Shown: in pieces, positions 17,159 through 26,551 of the stretch
How the letters are laid out: each line of letters begins with the position of its first letter
Position numbering within the stretch: the stretch's first letter is position 1
Assembly: GCA_002729235.1 (NCBI GenBank)
Contig: PBTY01000081.1
Location: forward strand, 33,881 to 97,880
Origin: Rickettsiales bacterium
GTDB lineage: Bacteria; Bacteroidota; Bacteroidia; Cytophagales; Cyclobacteriaceae
DNA: 64,000 nt
Direction: 5' to 3'
Translations under genes and position numbers: made by a program
The notes under the pieces: model-generated
Told to the model about the DNA's origin: nothing
The model's database searches: none
What the model saw: the letters and a program-made list of their open reading frames with translations, nothing else

Positions 17159-18145
17159 ATGAGAAGAGCAGCAATAACCGGGATCGGTGCCTATGCACCT
17201 GATCAAGAAATACCCAATAGTTACTTCAACGAAACACTCGGCCAGGATGTAGATGCCTGGTTGCGTGAAAACGTGAACATTACTACCCGAAGATGGTGTA
17301 CAGAAGATGAGTCTGTGGCAGATCTCTGTGAACAAGCAGCAAAGGAAGCTATAGCTGATGCAGGGGTGAAGCCAGAAGATATTAATTTGATCATTGTGTC
17401 AACAGATACTCCGGAATACATATCACCATCTACAGCATCTGTATTGCAGGATCGATTGGGTTTGAAAAACGCCGGAACCTTTGATTTGAATACAGCTTGT
17501 GCTGGTTTTGTAACAGCGATGGACGTAGCCTCCAAATACATCGCTTCTGATGAGCGATACCAACACGTTTTAGTGCTTGGTGGCTATGCCATGAGTAAGT
17601 ATTTGAATAAGGAAGATAAGAAAACAGTTACCTTGTTTGCAGATGGAGCTGGCGCCATAGTGATGTCAGCTACTGATCAGGACAAAGGCTTGATCACTAG
17701 TGACTTAAAGACAGAAGGTCAATACAACGGCTGGATGGGAATATATGGTGGTGCTACGAAAATGCCAATTACTGAAGCAGTTCTTGAAAACCATGATCAT
17801 CAATTGAAATTTGTTCATAAATTTCCAAAGGAATTGAATCCAAAGATGTGGACAGAGATGGCTAATGACATTTGTGATCGCCTGGGAGTAAAACCGCAGG
17901 ATGTTGATCATTTCTTCATTACGCAGTTGAATTTTAATTCCATCAATGAGACAATGGACAACCTGAATGTCGATCGCTCCAAAGCTCATATGGTGATGGA
18001 TCAATATGGATATACCGGATCTGCTTGTATTCCTATGGCGCTTCACGATGCCTACAAGAAAGGGAAAGTGAAAGAAGGTGATTTATCTATCTTCATTGGA
18101 TCTGGTGGTGGATTAGCATTTGCTGCAGCAGCTGTAAGGTTCTAA
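17159..18145 (+). CDS. FabH-like (KAS III fold) protein lacking the catalytic His and Asn
   Basis: The 328-residue thiolase-fold protein has KAS III features throughout: TACAGF with nucleophile C114, FADGAGA and the C-terminal SGGGLAFAAAAVRF. In decarboxylating FabH enzymes the other two catalytic residues sit in PHQAN and YGNTSAAS. Here the aligned segments read ITQLNFNSI and YGYTGSA, placing Q256 and Y285 where His and Asn are expected; the spacing (142 and 29 residues) agrees with the 132 and 30 of E. coli FabH. It therefore probably does not condense malonyl-ACP. It may be an acyltransferase or thioesterase-like variant, or bind acyl chains for the SDR and CoA ligase encoded on either side. 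Confidence 0.8.
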   Translation: MRRAAITGIGAYAPDQEIPNSYFNETLGQDVDAWLRENVNITTRRWCTEDESVADLCEQAAKEAIADAGVKPEDINLIIVSTDTPEYISPSTASVLQDRLGLKNAGTFDLNTACAGFVTAMDVASKYIASDERYQHVLVLGGYAMSKYLNKEDKKTVTLFADGAGAIVMSATDQDKGLITSDLKTEGQYNGWMGIYGGATKMPITEAVLENHDHQLKFVHKFPKELNPKMWTEMANDICDRLGVKPQDVDHFFITQLNFNSINETMDNLNVDRSKAHMVMDQYGYTGSACIPMALHDAYKKGKVKEGDLSIFIGSGGGLAFAAAAVRF

Positions 18146-18148
18146 TGT

Positions 18149-19663
18149 ATGAATAGCCTAGCATCATCGGAGCAAATTACCGCGACCTGGGTGGTCGTTA
18201 TTCTTTACATGGCAGTTATCCTTTTCTTTGTGGTGCGTGGAGCACTGCGTGTGAAAAGTATCAGCGACTATGCTTTAGGCAACATCACCTTTTCGCCATT
18301 GGCAGTGGGATTGGCGCTTGCCGCGTCCATGACAAGTGCTGCTACTTTTATTATCAATCCTGGGTTTATCGCATTATATGGTCTGAGTGGGGTGCTGTCT
18401 TTCGGAATAGTTATGCCGCTGGCCATATTTGTTTCATTGACCCTCATGACCAAGCGGTTTAGGAAGTCTGGAACGAATGTGAAAGCACTAACGATGGCTC
18501 AATGGATGGGGAAGATGTATGATAGCAATTACTATGCGATCTTTTTTGCCTTTCTATCGCTGCTACTTATCACTTTCATTGTTCTAATATGTGTTGGACT
18601 TACTCAGGTCTTATCCAGTGCATTAAACTTAGATCCATTTTGGGTTCTGATGGGAGTGGTCATATTTGTCTTTGGATACATGATGTTCGGAGGTGCTAAT
18701 TCGATGGTGTACACCAACGCCATTCAAGCGACTTTGATGTTCATTGTTGCGGTGGTTTTACTGACATCTGGCGGCGAGTTTTTTCAAAATGGGATATCTG
18801 GATTCATGGATGAATTGAAAGAAATTGGGCCCCACTATGCCAGCTGGACCAATCCGGATAGTTTCCTTTTTAGAGACTACTTTGAAATCATTTTTTGCCA
18901 GATTGTGATCGGAATCGCAATAGTCTGTCAACCTCACATCATTACCAAGTCCTTGCTATTAAAGCATGAGAAGGATGTTAATAAATACCTGATCTATGGA
19001 ATTATTGTGTTGGCGGTATTCTTTCAGGTGGTCATTGTCGGGTTATTTGCCAGATTAAAATTTCCAGACTTGATGGTAAATGGAGCTAAGATTCCAATGG
19101 ATGGAATTGTGTCCGCATATGTCGTTAGCGAGTTCTCTGTTTATGTGACCATTCTGGTCGTTCTAGGATTAATTTCTGCAGGTTTATCTACACTGGAGGG
19201 ATTGATTCAATCATTGAGTACAACATTGACGGCCGATTTGATCAAACCAATATTTGGAAAGAGCTTCAGTTCAGATGAAGACAAGAGCTCTAAACAAGAA
19301 ATACTTGTCAATAAATTGGTCATTGTATTTCTAGCTATAGTAGGCTTTTTGTTGTCCTATCAGCAATTAGTTTCTCCGAACTTAAGTGTAGGGATTTTTG
19401 CCCAAAATGGCGTATATGCTTATTTCTCTGCAGCATTTGTTCCGGTATTTTTCGGTATGTTTATAAAAGGAGCCAAACTCTCAACTGTATTTACAGCTTC
19501 GGTTGTCGCAGTAGTGGTTCATTTTACAGTATACTATGGCCAATTCATGCCTTACATGAAGGAAACAGTCAATAACCCAGGAATAGCTAGCACGGTAGCA
19601 CTCTTAGTGTCTCTCACTGTAGGACTTGTTCTTCATTTTGGAAGGAGGACTGCTCATGTATAG
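18149..19663 (+). CDS. Sodium:solute symporter (SSS family)
   Basis: The 504-residue inner-membrane protein has about 13 hydrophobic segments. The early motif ALAASMTSAATFIINPGF is typical of the SSS (PutP/MctP/pantothenate) family, in which a Ser/Thr-rich unwound helix binds sodium. It starts three bases after the FabH-like gene, and its last eight bases overlap the start of the CoA ligase. Co-transcription with a CoA ligase suggests that it imports an organic acid that is immediately activated, such as a short hydroxy acid. The exact substrate is not readable. Confidence 0.88.
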   Translation: MNSLASSEQITATWVVVILYMAVILFFVVRGALRVKSISDYALGNITFSPLAVGLALAASMTSAATFIINPGFIALYGLSGVLSFGIVMPLAIFVSLTLMTKRFRKSGTNVKALTMAQWMGKMYDSNYYAIFFAFLSLLLITFIVLICVGLTQVLSSALNLDPFWVLMGVVIFVFGYMMFGGANSMVYTNAIQATLMFIVAVVLLTSGGEFFQNGISGFMDELKEIGPHYASWTNPDSFLFRDYFEIIFCQIVIGIAIVCQPHIITKSLLLKHEKDVNKYLIYGIIVLAVFFQVVIVGLFARLKFPDLMVNGAKIPMDGIVSAYVVSEFSVYVTILVVLGLISAGLSTLEGLIQSLSTTLTADLIKPIFGKSFSSDEDKSSKQEILVNKLVIVFLAIVGFLLSYQQLVSPNLSVGIFAQNGVYAYFSAAFVPVFFGMFIKGAKLSTVFTASVVAVVVHFTVYYGQFMPYMKETVNNPGIASTVALLVSLTVGLVLHFGRRTAHV

Positions 19664-21125
19664 AAAAGACTGGATCGATAAGTGGGCTGTTTATAGTCCA
19701 GATAAAGTTGCTCTAAAAGAGTATGAAACAGGACTGGAGATTACCTATAAAGAACTAAATGAGCGGGCCAATTTCTTAGCAGACTGGTTGATCAATTCCA
19801 AAGGATTTCAAAAAGGCGATCGCTTAATGGTGTTAGCGGAACATTGCATTGAATACGTTGCATTGTTTGTTTGCTCCCAAAAAACAGGAATCATACTTGT
19901 TCCGGTAAACTATCGATTAGCACCTGCGGAGGTGGATTACCTAATCAAAGATTCTGAGCCAAAGTTCGTGTTGGTTGAGAAGAAGTTTGAAAAACTGATT
20001 GAAGGAACTTCTCATTCCATGAACCATCAATGGTTAGAGGATTTGCCTAAAGGAACTCTTAGTGAATTTATATCTACAGAGCTGGAGGAGGATGATGCTG
20101 TTTTTATTTTATACACTTCTGGTTCCACTGGTTTCCCTAAAGGGGCCATCTATACCCATAAAATGCTTTTGTGGAACAGTTTGAATACGTCACAAAGCTT
20201 AGAGCTATCGCCATCAGACCATACGATTAATTGCATGCCACCATTTCATACCGGAGGTTGGAATGTGTTGGTGACTCCAATGCTTCATCGAGGAGCATCA
20301 GTGGGTCTTTTAAAGAAATTTGATGCTGATCTTATCCTTAATTTATTGGATGAAGAACAGTGCAATGTGTTTATGGGAGTGCCGACTATGTTAAAAATGA
20401 TGGCCGATAGCCCTAATTTCCAAACGTCCTCACTTGAGTCGGTACGTTATTTCATTATAGGAGGTGAAGCATTGCCGCTAAATGTGATCAATACCTGGCA
20501 CAAGAAAGGGGTAATGATGAGACAGGGATATGGACTCACAGAAGTTGGTCCAAATATTACCTCGCTTCATCAAAAGCATGCTGAGCGCAAAATTGGCTCC
20601 ATCGGAATTACGAATTTTTATGTAGATCACGCCATCCTGGATGATGATGGAAATACTGTTCCTACTGGTGAAATCGGTGAATTTTGTCTTCGTGGACCAA
20701 TGGTAACTCCGGGATATTGGAGAAATGAGGAAGCCACTAAAAAGTCAATAGTCAACGGGTATTTTCATACTGGGGATTTGGTGCGCCAGGATGAAGAAGG
20801 ATTTATCTACGTAGTGGACCGAAAGAAGAGCATGTTCATCTCCGGAGGAGAGAACGTTTACCCAGCAGAAGTGGAGCGCGTGCTTCGAGAACATCCGGAT
20901 ATCGATGAAGCAGCTGTGGTAGGAGTGGGAGACCAAAAATGGGGAGAAGTAGGTAAGGCTTATCTTTCCATTAAAGCAGGAGTGGACTGCTCAGAAGTAG
21001 ATGTGCTTTCACATTGTGTAAGCAAGCTAGCGAAGTTCAAAGTGCCTAAGTATTTTGAATTCATGGATGAGATCCCAAAGAATGGAAGTGGTAAAATTGA
21101 TCGTAAAAAACTATCATCGTTATGA
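19656..21125 (+). CDS. Acyl-CoA ligase (AMP-binding family)
   Basis: The protein has 489 residues from ATG 19656. A strong AAGGAGG ribosome-binding site lies 7 bases upstream, which is unusual here, and the start overlaps the symporter stop as ATGTATAG. The adenylate-forming signature YTSGSTGFPKGA, the YGLTEVGP motif, GYFHTGDL and the C-terminal catalytic lysine in NGSGKIDRKKL are all present. It would activate a carboxylic acid to its CoA thioester through an acyl-AMP. Length fits medium or short-chain ligases. It closes the SDR-FabH-symporter operon, so it probably activates the symporter's cargo. The translational coupling to the transporter is direct from sequence. Confidence 0.9.
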   Translation: MYRKDWIDKWAVYSPDKVALKEYETGLEITYKELNERANFLADWLINSKGFQKGDRLMVLAEHCIEYVALFVCSQKTGIILVPVNYRLAPAEVDYLIKDSEPKFVLVEKKFEKLIEGTSHSMNHQWLEDLPKGTLSEFISTELEEDDAVFILYTSGSTGFPKGAIYTHKMLLWNSLNTSQSLELSPSDHTINCMPPFHTGGWNVLVTPMLHRGASVGLLKKFDADLILNLLDEEQCNVFMGVPTMLKMMADSPNFQTSSLESVRYFIIGGEALPLNVINTWHKKGVMMRQGYGLTEVGPNITSLHQKHAERKIGSIGITNFYVDHAILDDDGNTVPTGEIGEFCLRGPMVTPGYWRNEEATKKSIVNGYFHTGDLVRQDEEGFIYVVDRKKSMFISGGENVYPAEVERVLREHPDIDEAAVVGVGDQKWGEVGKAYLSIKAGVDCSEVDVLSHCVSKLAKFKVPKYFEFMDEIPKNGSGKIDRKKLSSL

Positions 21126-21258
21126 ATGAAAATCAAAAGCAAATAGTCATTCTGAATTTATTTCAGAATCTATGCGATAGGATAACCAATTGTGTTAAGA
21201 TCCTGAATCAGGTTCATGATGACCATGTAGATTGCTTTTGATTAAAGGGACTGTTGAT

Positions 21259-22200
21259 ATGAATGTATTAAGTATTTTTCTTGTAATATCATTTCTGTTT
21301 TTAGGTGTGATAGCTAAAAGTCAAAACACCGTAAATGAGGTGATTGCTTCTTACAAATATGAGACTAAGCAGCTGAAAATTGATGATTCTACATCCATTG
21401 CTTACATCGATGAAGGGAAGGGTTCTAGAACTCTGATCATGATTCATGGTTTGGCGACTTATCTACCTTCCTGGTATCCACAGTTTGATTATCTGAAAGA
21501 ATCCAATAGATGTATTGCGTTGGATTTGCCTGGATATGGTCGATCTTCTAAAGGAGATTATCCAGCCACAATGACTTACTACGCAAGTGTCATCAAGATA
21601 TTGATTGAGGAACTTAAAATTGAAAACCCAGTGCTTATAGGGCATAGTATGGGTGGTCAGATAGCGGTGACAACCGTATTGCAATATCCAGAATTATTCA
21701 AAGAATTGATCTTACTGGCTCCAGCAGGTTTTGAGACTTTTACAGAGCAGCAAGCTGCCTTATTGAAAGCAGCAACTACCGTGGATGTGATTTGCAATGC
21801 AACCAATGAGCAGGTGCGAGCTAACTGGAAGCTGAACTTCTACGATATGCCTGAAACGGTAGAGTTTATGATTGAGGACCGATTGGAAATGAAAGAAGCT
21901 GCTGACTTTAGATTGTATGGACAATCCGTAGTGAGAAGTGTAAGTGGTATGCTGGATGAGCCTATTTTTGATCGATTGAAGGATCTGAAAACCAAAACAC
22001 TAGTCGTATACGGTGCCAATGATATACTGATACCCAATCGCTATTTGAATCCTCAACTGACTACAAAAGGAGTAGCCGAAAAGGGTGTGGAGCAGATTGA
22101 AAACGCTACTTTATCGTTGGTTGATAATTGCGGGCATTTTATGACTTATGATCAGCCTGAAGCAGTTAATGAAATAATTGATAGCTTTCTAGAAGAATAA
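21259..22200 (+). CDS. Secreted or periplasmic alpha/beta hydrolase
   Basis: The protein has 313 residues from ATG 21259; an ATG at 21232 would put nine residues before a clear signal peptide, so the later start is preferred. The signal is MNVLSIFLVISFLFLGVIA. The hydrolase core has an oxyanion HG in MIHGLA, nucleophile S130 in GHSMGG, D255 in YGANDIL and H293 in CGHFMTY. It would cleave esters or C-C bonds of small substrates in the periplasm. Its position 133 bases after the acyl-CoA ligase operon suggests a role in the same pathway, for example cutting ester oligomers released by the secreted depolymerase. That is inference. Confidence 0.83.
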   Translation: MNVLSIFLVISFLFLGVIAKSQNTVNEVIASYKYETKQLKIDDSTSIAYIDEGKGSRTLIMIHGLATYLPSWYPQFDYLKESNRCIALDLPGYGRSSKGDYPATMTYYASVIKILIEELKIENPVLIGHSMGGQIAVTTVLQYPELFKELILLAPAGFETFTEQQAALLKAATTVDVICNATNEQVRANWKLNFYDMPETVEFMIEDRLEMKEAADFRLYGQSVVRSVSGMLDEPIFDRLKDLKTKTLVVYGANDILIPNRYLNPQLTTKGVAEKGVEQIENATLSLVDNCGHFMTYDQPEAVNEIIDSFLEE

Positions 22201-22211
22201 CCTAATTCGGA

Positions 22212-23648
22212 ATGGAAAAAATCAAACTGAAAAAATTTACAGCATTTGCTAAGGAGATCCTGCCTCATGAGGCAGATTATTTGCTTGGTATTCAGCAGTT
22301 TGAAGATTCCCAAAAGGTTGAAGTTCTTAAAAGATTGCGTGATAACGCGCATCAACAACAAAATCAAACACCATTCAATACAGCCATCAACAAACGTAAA
22401 TATTCTAGTTTGATGGACTGGATTCAGCGAAAGCTGGATAGTATTGATGTAGATAAGTACTTTCAGTGGATCAATGACATGGATCGTAAGGTAATCACTG
22501 ATGCCATCAGTCATGAGGAGGAAAAAGTGCTTCTAAGAAGAATAAAGAACTATAAGCACCCGATTCATAACTTCATGAAGTTCTTTGAATTGTCAATCAA
22601 TTACAGGCATTATTTGTTGATTCGATTGCGACACAAGGACTATCAGGAGGTTAACCTATTCATTGAGAAGTACCAGGTTCAATACGATTACAGTAAAGAA
22701 GTAAATGCCAAACTCCATCAGGCTACCGTTGACATCATCGATCAGTTCAAAGAGAAAAAAGGTGATTCGCAGCAGTGGGAAGATTGGTTGCTGGGCTTAT
22801 TCGGTGATAGCCAGTTGGATGGCTTTAACCGCTACATGGCGGTAGTTCGATTGACTTTTTTGTATTTCAATAGCCGTGAGTTCAATAAGCTGAAGCAGGT
22901 TTATGATCAGTTGGATGTTTTGCTGGCTAAGGGGATGTTCTATACCCGCCGAATCCTTTATAATTACTATGCAAACCGTTTAATGCTTCATAGTAAGTTT
23001 GATGTCTTACAGCAGGCTGAAGAATACGGTTATCTTTCTATCAGACAAAAGAATTCTGATCATGTCCTGTATCTAAGCAATTTCAGCTCAATTCTGATAC
23101 GAAGAGGTAAGGTTGAGGAGGCCTTGAACTTGTTAAAAGAATCCTTTGCTGAAGTTCAGAAATCTACCAATTTCTTTCATAAGATTGGTTTTATATCTTT
23201 TTACATCAAGTGTTTAAACTTGAACAATCAGCCACAACGAGGCGAGATGTTGGCTGACAGTTTCTTGCGAATTCATTCGGATGAAATACTGAATCAACGC
23301 TGGTATTCATTCTTTACGGCTTACATTCAAGCGCTTATCAAGCAAGAGAAGTATCAGAAGGTTCTTCAGACGTTCAAGAAATATGAACTGATTCGTCATG
23401 ATGAGGAGGACAGTAAGAAGTCTGTTTACCTACCGACCATTAGATGGTATTATGAGATAGCATTGGTGAAGGTTGGTAAGATGGATTCCAAAGAATTGGT
23501 TGAATCCATTGTTCAGTTCTCTCAGGATTACCTGGATGATCCTCACAAAACCTTCATATTAAATCAAGTGCTTTCAGAGCTTGAGACCTACGTGCCTCGC
23601 ACTGTTGTGATGGCAAAGACTCGCCTTTATCAGAAGGAAAAAGTCTAA
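22212..23648 (+). CDS. Cytoplasmic helical-repeat (TPR-like) protein of unknown function
   Basis: The 478-residue protein lacks a signal peptide or membrane segment. It is strongly helical and rich in Lys, Gln, Tyr and Phe. Residues about 210-420 show repeated helix pairs of TPR type (for example KVEEALNLLKESFAEVQ and KYQKVLQTFKKYELI), suggesting a protein-binding solenoid. The N-terminal 200 residues are unassigned. It starts 11 bases after the hydrolase, so it is likely co-transcribed. A long cytoplasmic helical protein of similar size occurs at 48734, but the two do not align clearly by eye. Confidence 0.65.
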   Translation: MEKIKLKKFTAFAKEILPHEADYLLGIQQFEDSQKVEVLKRLRDNAHQQQNQTPFNTAINKRKYSSLMDWIQRKLDSIDVDKYFQWINDMDRKVITDAISHEEEKVLLRRIKNYKHPIHNFMKFFELSINYRHYLLIRLRHKDYQEVNLFIEKYQVQYDYSKEVNAKLHQATVDIIDQFKEKKGDSQQWEDWLLGLFGDSQLDGFNRYMAVVRLTFLYFNSREFNKLKQVYDQLDVLLAKGMFYTRRILYNYYANRLMLHSKFDVLQQAEEYGYLSIRQKNSDHVLYLSNFSSILIRRGKVEEALNLLKESFAEVQKSTNFFHKIGFISFYIKCLNLNNQPQRGEMLADSFLRIHSDEILNQRWYSFFTAYIQALIKQEKYQKVLQTFKKYELIRHDEEDSKKSVYLPTIRWYYEIALVKVGKMDSKELVESIVQFSQDYLDDPHKTFILNQVLSELETYVPRTVVMAKTRLYQKEKV

Positions 23649-24010
23649 AAGTCCACCCTTTTATTATTTACTAAAAATTATAACCTCTCCATAATATGGT
23701 TTGGGAGATTGGATTATTGATAAAATATTCCTTGAATTATTGATTAAAAGCAATTATGATCTATTGTTATTTGTTGATAATTGAGAATTTATTAGCAATG
23801 GCATGCCTATAATAATGTCTATTTGATTGACAAAGTCCATCCCTGATTTAATGATCATAAGTGATTGATAATCAATTGTATATATATTTTAAGTGTTTCA
23901 ACTTAAAATAAAGTCAATAGCTTCTATTGTTGTCATATTCATATTTAGACCCACGCTTTCTCTAGGTTTATTGAATAAGATTTAAAAAACAACCTAAAAA
24001 ACTTTCAAAA
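23649..24010 (+). promoter_or_regulatory. AT-rich leader of the TonB receptor with two palindromes
   Basis: This 362-base gap contains ATTGAT-A-ATCAAT (23864-23876) and a perfect 10-bp inverted repeat, TATTTTAAGT and ACTTAAAATA (23885-23894 and 23901-23910), separated by 6 bases. They lie about 100-150 bases before the receptor start and could be operators. I see no gene, no clear TAnnTTTG element and no riboswitch fold. Confidence 0.4.
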
Positions 24011-26467
24011 ATGAAAAAGACCTTTACCATCTTACTTGTGGGCATGTTGTTCGTCTGCTTTCGGTCTTACAGCCAATCGGCTGTCAGCGGAACAGTGATG
24101 GATATGGAGTCTGGAGAACCATTGATCGGTGCCACAGCAATGCTTGAGGGCACATCTAAAGGAGCGACAACAGATTCTAATGGAAAATTCACTATTCAAG
24201 GAGTGGAAGATGGTTCCTATACATTGACCATCACCTATGTAGGCTATACTGAACTTACTAAGAACTTCACGGTTTCTGGCTCTGATATGAATCTTGGTGA
24301 TCTGCAACTTGAGGAAGCGATTTTTGCATTTGATCAAGTGGTAGTTTCCGGAACCAGACAAGCAGAAAAAGTAACAGAGACTCCTGCGACTATTGAGATT
24401 ATTTCTGCCAAAGACCTTGCCGAGCTGCCGTCTTTTAATCCTGGTGAATTGCTAGCCAGAGTAAAGGGTGTTGACTTTGTTCGTGCTGGTGTAGTAGGAA
24501 CGGGTATTAATATTAGAGGATTCAATAGCAACTTCAACTCTAAAAACCTTCAGGTAAATGATGGTCGTTTTGCTACGTTGATTGCTACTGGTCTTCCAAT
24601 GGGGCCGTTAACTACTCAAATCAAAGAAGATGTAGAAAGAGTAGAAGTAATTCTTGGACCAAATGCAGCACTTTATGGGCCAAACGCTCACAATGGGTTA
24701 GTACATACTATTACAAAAGATCCTAGATCATCTCAAGGAACTACCATTGCTTTAGGTGCTGGTAACCAAAGTATGTTGACTGCCAGAGTACGTCATGCTC
24801 AGGTGATCAATGATGTGCTTTCGTTCAAGGTCACAGGTGAGTACACCAAAGCGGAGGAATTTGACTTTGCAGATTCAGTATACATCGATCGTAATGGTGA
24901 TGGAGTTAAAGAAGGTTATGAGGAATATAAGTTAGATAATAGTATTAAATTCCTTCGTGGTGAAGCTGCAGCTTACATTAGCCTGCCTAATGCATCAGAT
25001 ATCATTATATCTGCAGGAGGTAGTAACAGTACCTACTTGTCACCAACAAACGTGGGTCGTAATCAAATCAAAGATTGGAAGATTGGTTACATACACGCGA
25101 GATATACCTCCAATAAATTCTTTGCTCAGATTTATAACACTGTTAGTTCTACTGATGAGACTTACGCGATTGATCAAAGAACTAAAAATTATTATTCTTT
25201 CATTGATGCTGGCATGAGTGATGCGGAAGCTGAAGCATTGTCATTGGACAAGGCTTACGGAGCGCCATTTGATGATGATTCTAAAAGATTAAATGGTGAA
25301 GTGCAGTATCATGACAACTTTGGTTCTACAGGAGTAGTAGTGGGAGCTCAGTATCAGAGAGACAATGCCAATAGTAATGGGACTTACTTACTAGACAATG
25401 ATGGAGCAGATCCAATTATTATCAATCAGGTAGGTGTTTATGGTCAAATCGAGCAGAAGTTTGGCGATGAATTTAAGTTAACCGCTGCATTTAGAGGAGA
25501 CAATCATGAAATCTACGGTTTCAACTTTATTCCTAAAGCAGGTGCAGTGTACAATGTTGGAAATGGTGCATTCCGCTTGACTTATGGAAAAGGAGTAGCT
25601 GCGCCGACTATTTTGAATATGTACGGTAACTTATTTAGCGGCTTAATTCTGGGTAATGCAGAAGGGTTTACATTGACTGATGGAACAACTGTAGAAAAAC
25701 AAAAAGTTGAAAAGATCCAGTCATTCGAAGTTGGTTACAAAGGAGAAGTGGTGCCTCGAAAATTCTTCCTGGATGCGAATGCATATTATAACATCTCTGA
25801 AGATTTCTTGTCTCCAGTGACCGTAGTAGGAGTAGCAACACATCGCGGTGACGAGCCAATGTCCGAAGTACAGTCTGGTTATGGTGCGTTTGGTGGATTA
25901 GTAGCTACTTATGTGAACTTTGGTAAAGTGAATACTTATGGTTTTGATATTGGAACCAATTTGTATCTGACTGACAAAATCAACTGGACATTCAACTACT
26001 CATTCTTTGACTATTCTTATGACGAAAATGATCTCGAAGAAAATGATTTCAATGGTGATGGAGTTGTGAACAAGTTGGACGTTTTGGTCAATGCACCAAA
26101 GAATAAGTTCGGAACGGGCCTTTACTATAGAGGTAGCAAGCTATTTAGTAATATTTACTTGAGATGGGTACAAGAATATGATTACTTCTCTAGTTACCAA
26201 ATTGCAGCTAAAACTCAAGATCTTACCTGGAGAGGTACTCCAGTAGTTGAGAATGCAAGATCTACGGATGCATGGAATTATGGCCCGCTTGGTGGTTTTG
26301 TAAATGTAGATATTGGAGTAGGATATAAAGTATCTAAAATATTTACTGTCTCAGGTCAGGTGACCAACCTGTTTGATGCAGAGTTTAGAGAATTTACTGC
26401 CGCACCATTCACGGGTAGATTGTTCTCCATCGAATTGAAAGCAAATTTGCCAGCAATCGGTAATTAA
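24011..26467 (+). CDS. TonB-dependent outer-membrane receptor
   Basis: The 818-residue protein has a signal peptide (about 1-22), then a CarboxypepD_reg-like beta-sandwich (about 24-110, GTVMDMESGEPLIGATAMLEG). The TonB plug at about 120-240 includes NIRGFNSNFNSK and VEVILGPNAALYGPNAHNG. A beta-barrel of about 570 residues follows. The plug and barrel resemble siderophore- or small-molecule-type receptors, and no SusD partner follows, so this is not a standard polysaccharide utilisation pair. The terminal residues are hydrophilic rather than aromatic. It is a single-gene unit with a terminator. Proximity to the esterase/CoA-ligase genes makes import of oligomers conceivable but unproven. Confidence 0.92.
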   Translation: MKKTFTILLVGMLFVCFRSYSQSAVSGTVMDMESGEPLIGATAMLEGTSKGATTDSNGKFTIQGVEDGSYTLTITYVGYTELTKNFTVSGSDMNLGDLQLEEAIFAFDQVVVSGTRQAEKVTETPATIEIISAKDLAELPSFNPGELLARVKGVDFVRAGVVGTGINIRGFNSNFNSKNLQVNDGRFATLIATGLPMGPLTTQIKEDVERVEVILGPNAALYGPNAHNGLVHTITKDPRSSQGTTIALGAGNQSMLTARVRHAQVINDVLSFKVTGEYTKAEEFDFADSVYIDRNGDGVKEGYEEYKLDNSIKFLRGEAAAYISLPNASDIIISAGGSNSTYLSPTNVGRNQIKDWKIGYIHARYTSNKFFAQIYNTVSSTDETYAIDQRTKNYYSFIDAGMSDAEAEALSLDKAYGAPFDDDSKRLNGEVQYHDNFGSTGVVVGAQYQRDNANSNGTYLLDNDGADPIIINQVGVYGQIEQKFGDEFKLTAAFRGDNHEIYGFNFIPKAGAVYNVGNGAFRLTYGKGVAAPTILNMYGNLFSGLILGNAEGFTLTDGTTVEKQKVEKIQSFEVGYKGEVVPRKFFLDANAYYNISEDFLSPVTVVGVATHRGDEPMSEVQSGYGAFGGLVATYVNFGKVNTYGFDIGTNLYLTDKINWTFNYSFFDYSYDENDLEENDFNGDGVVNKLDVLVNAPKNKFGTGLYYRGSKLFSNIYLRWVQEYDYFSSYQIAAKTQDLTWRGTPVVENARSTDAWNYGPLGGFVNVDIGVGYKVSKIFTVSGQVTNLFDAEFREFTAAPFTGRLFSIELKANLPAIGN

Positions 26468-26495
26468 GAATTTAGCAAGTACACTTCATACAAGG

Positions 26496-26527
26496 AAGGC
26501 CATCGTTAGGTGGTCTTTTTTGTTTTA
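26496..26527 (+). terminator. Rho-independent terminator of the TonB receptor gene
   Basis: AAGGCCA (26496-26502) pairs with TGGTCTT (26511-26517, one G-U) around an 8-base loop and continues into a T-rich tract. Confidence 0.8.
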
Positions 26528-26551
26528 TATTTAGGGCTTACCCATTAACCA

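Noticed and set aside
24011..26467. SusC of a polysaccharide utilisation locus
   Set aside because: No SusD-like lipoprotein or glycoside hydrolase follows, and the receptor is about 800 rather than about 1000 residues.
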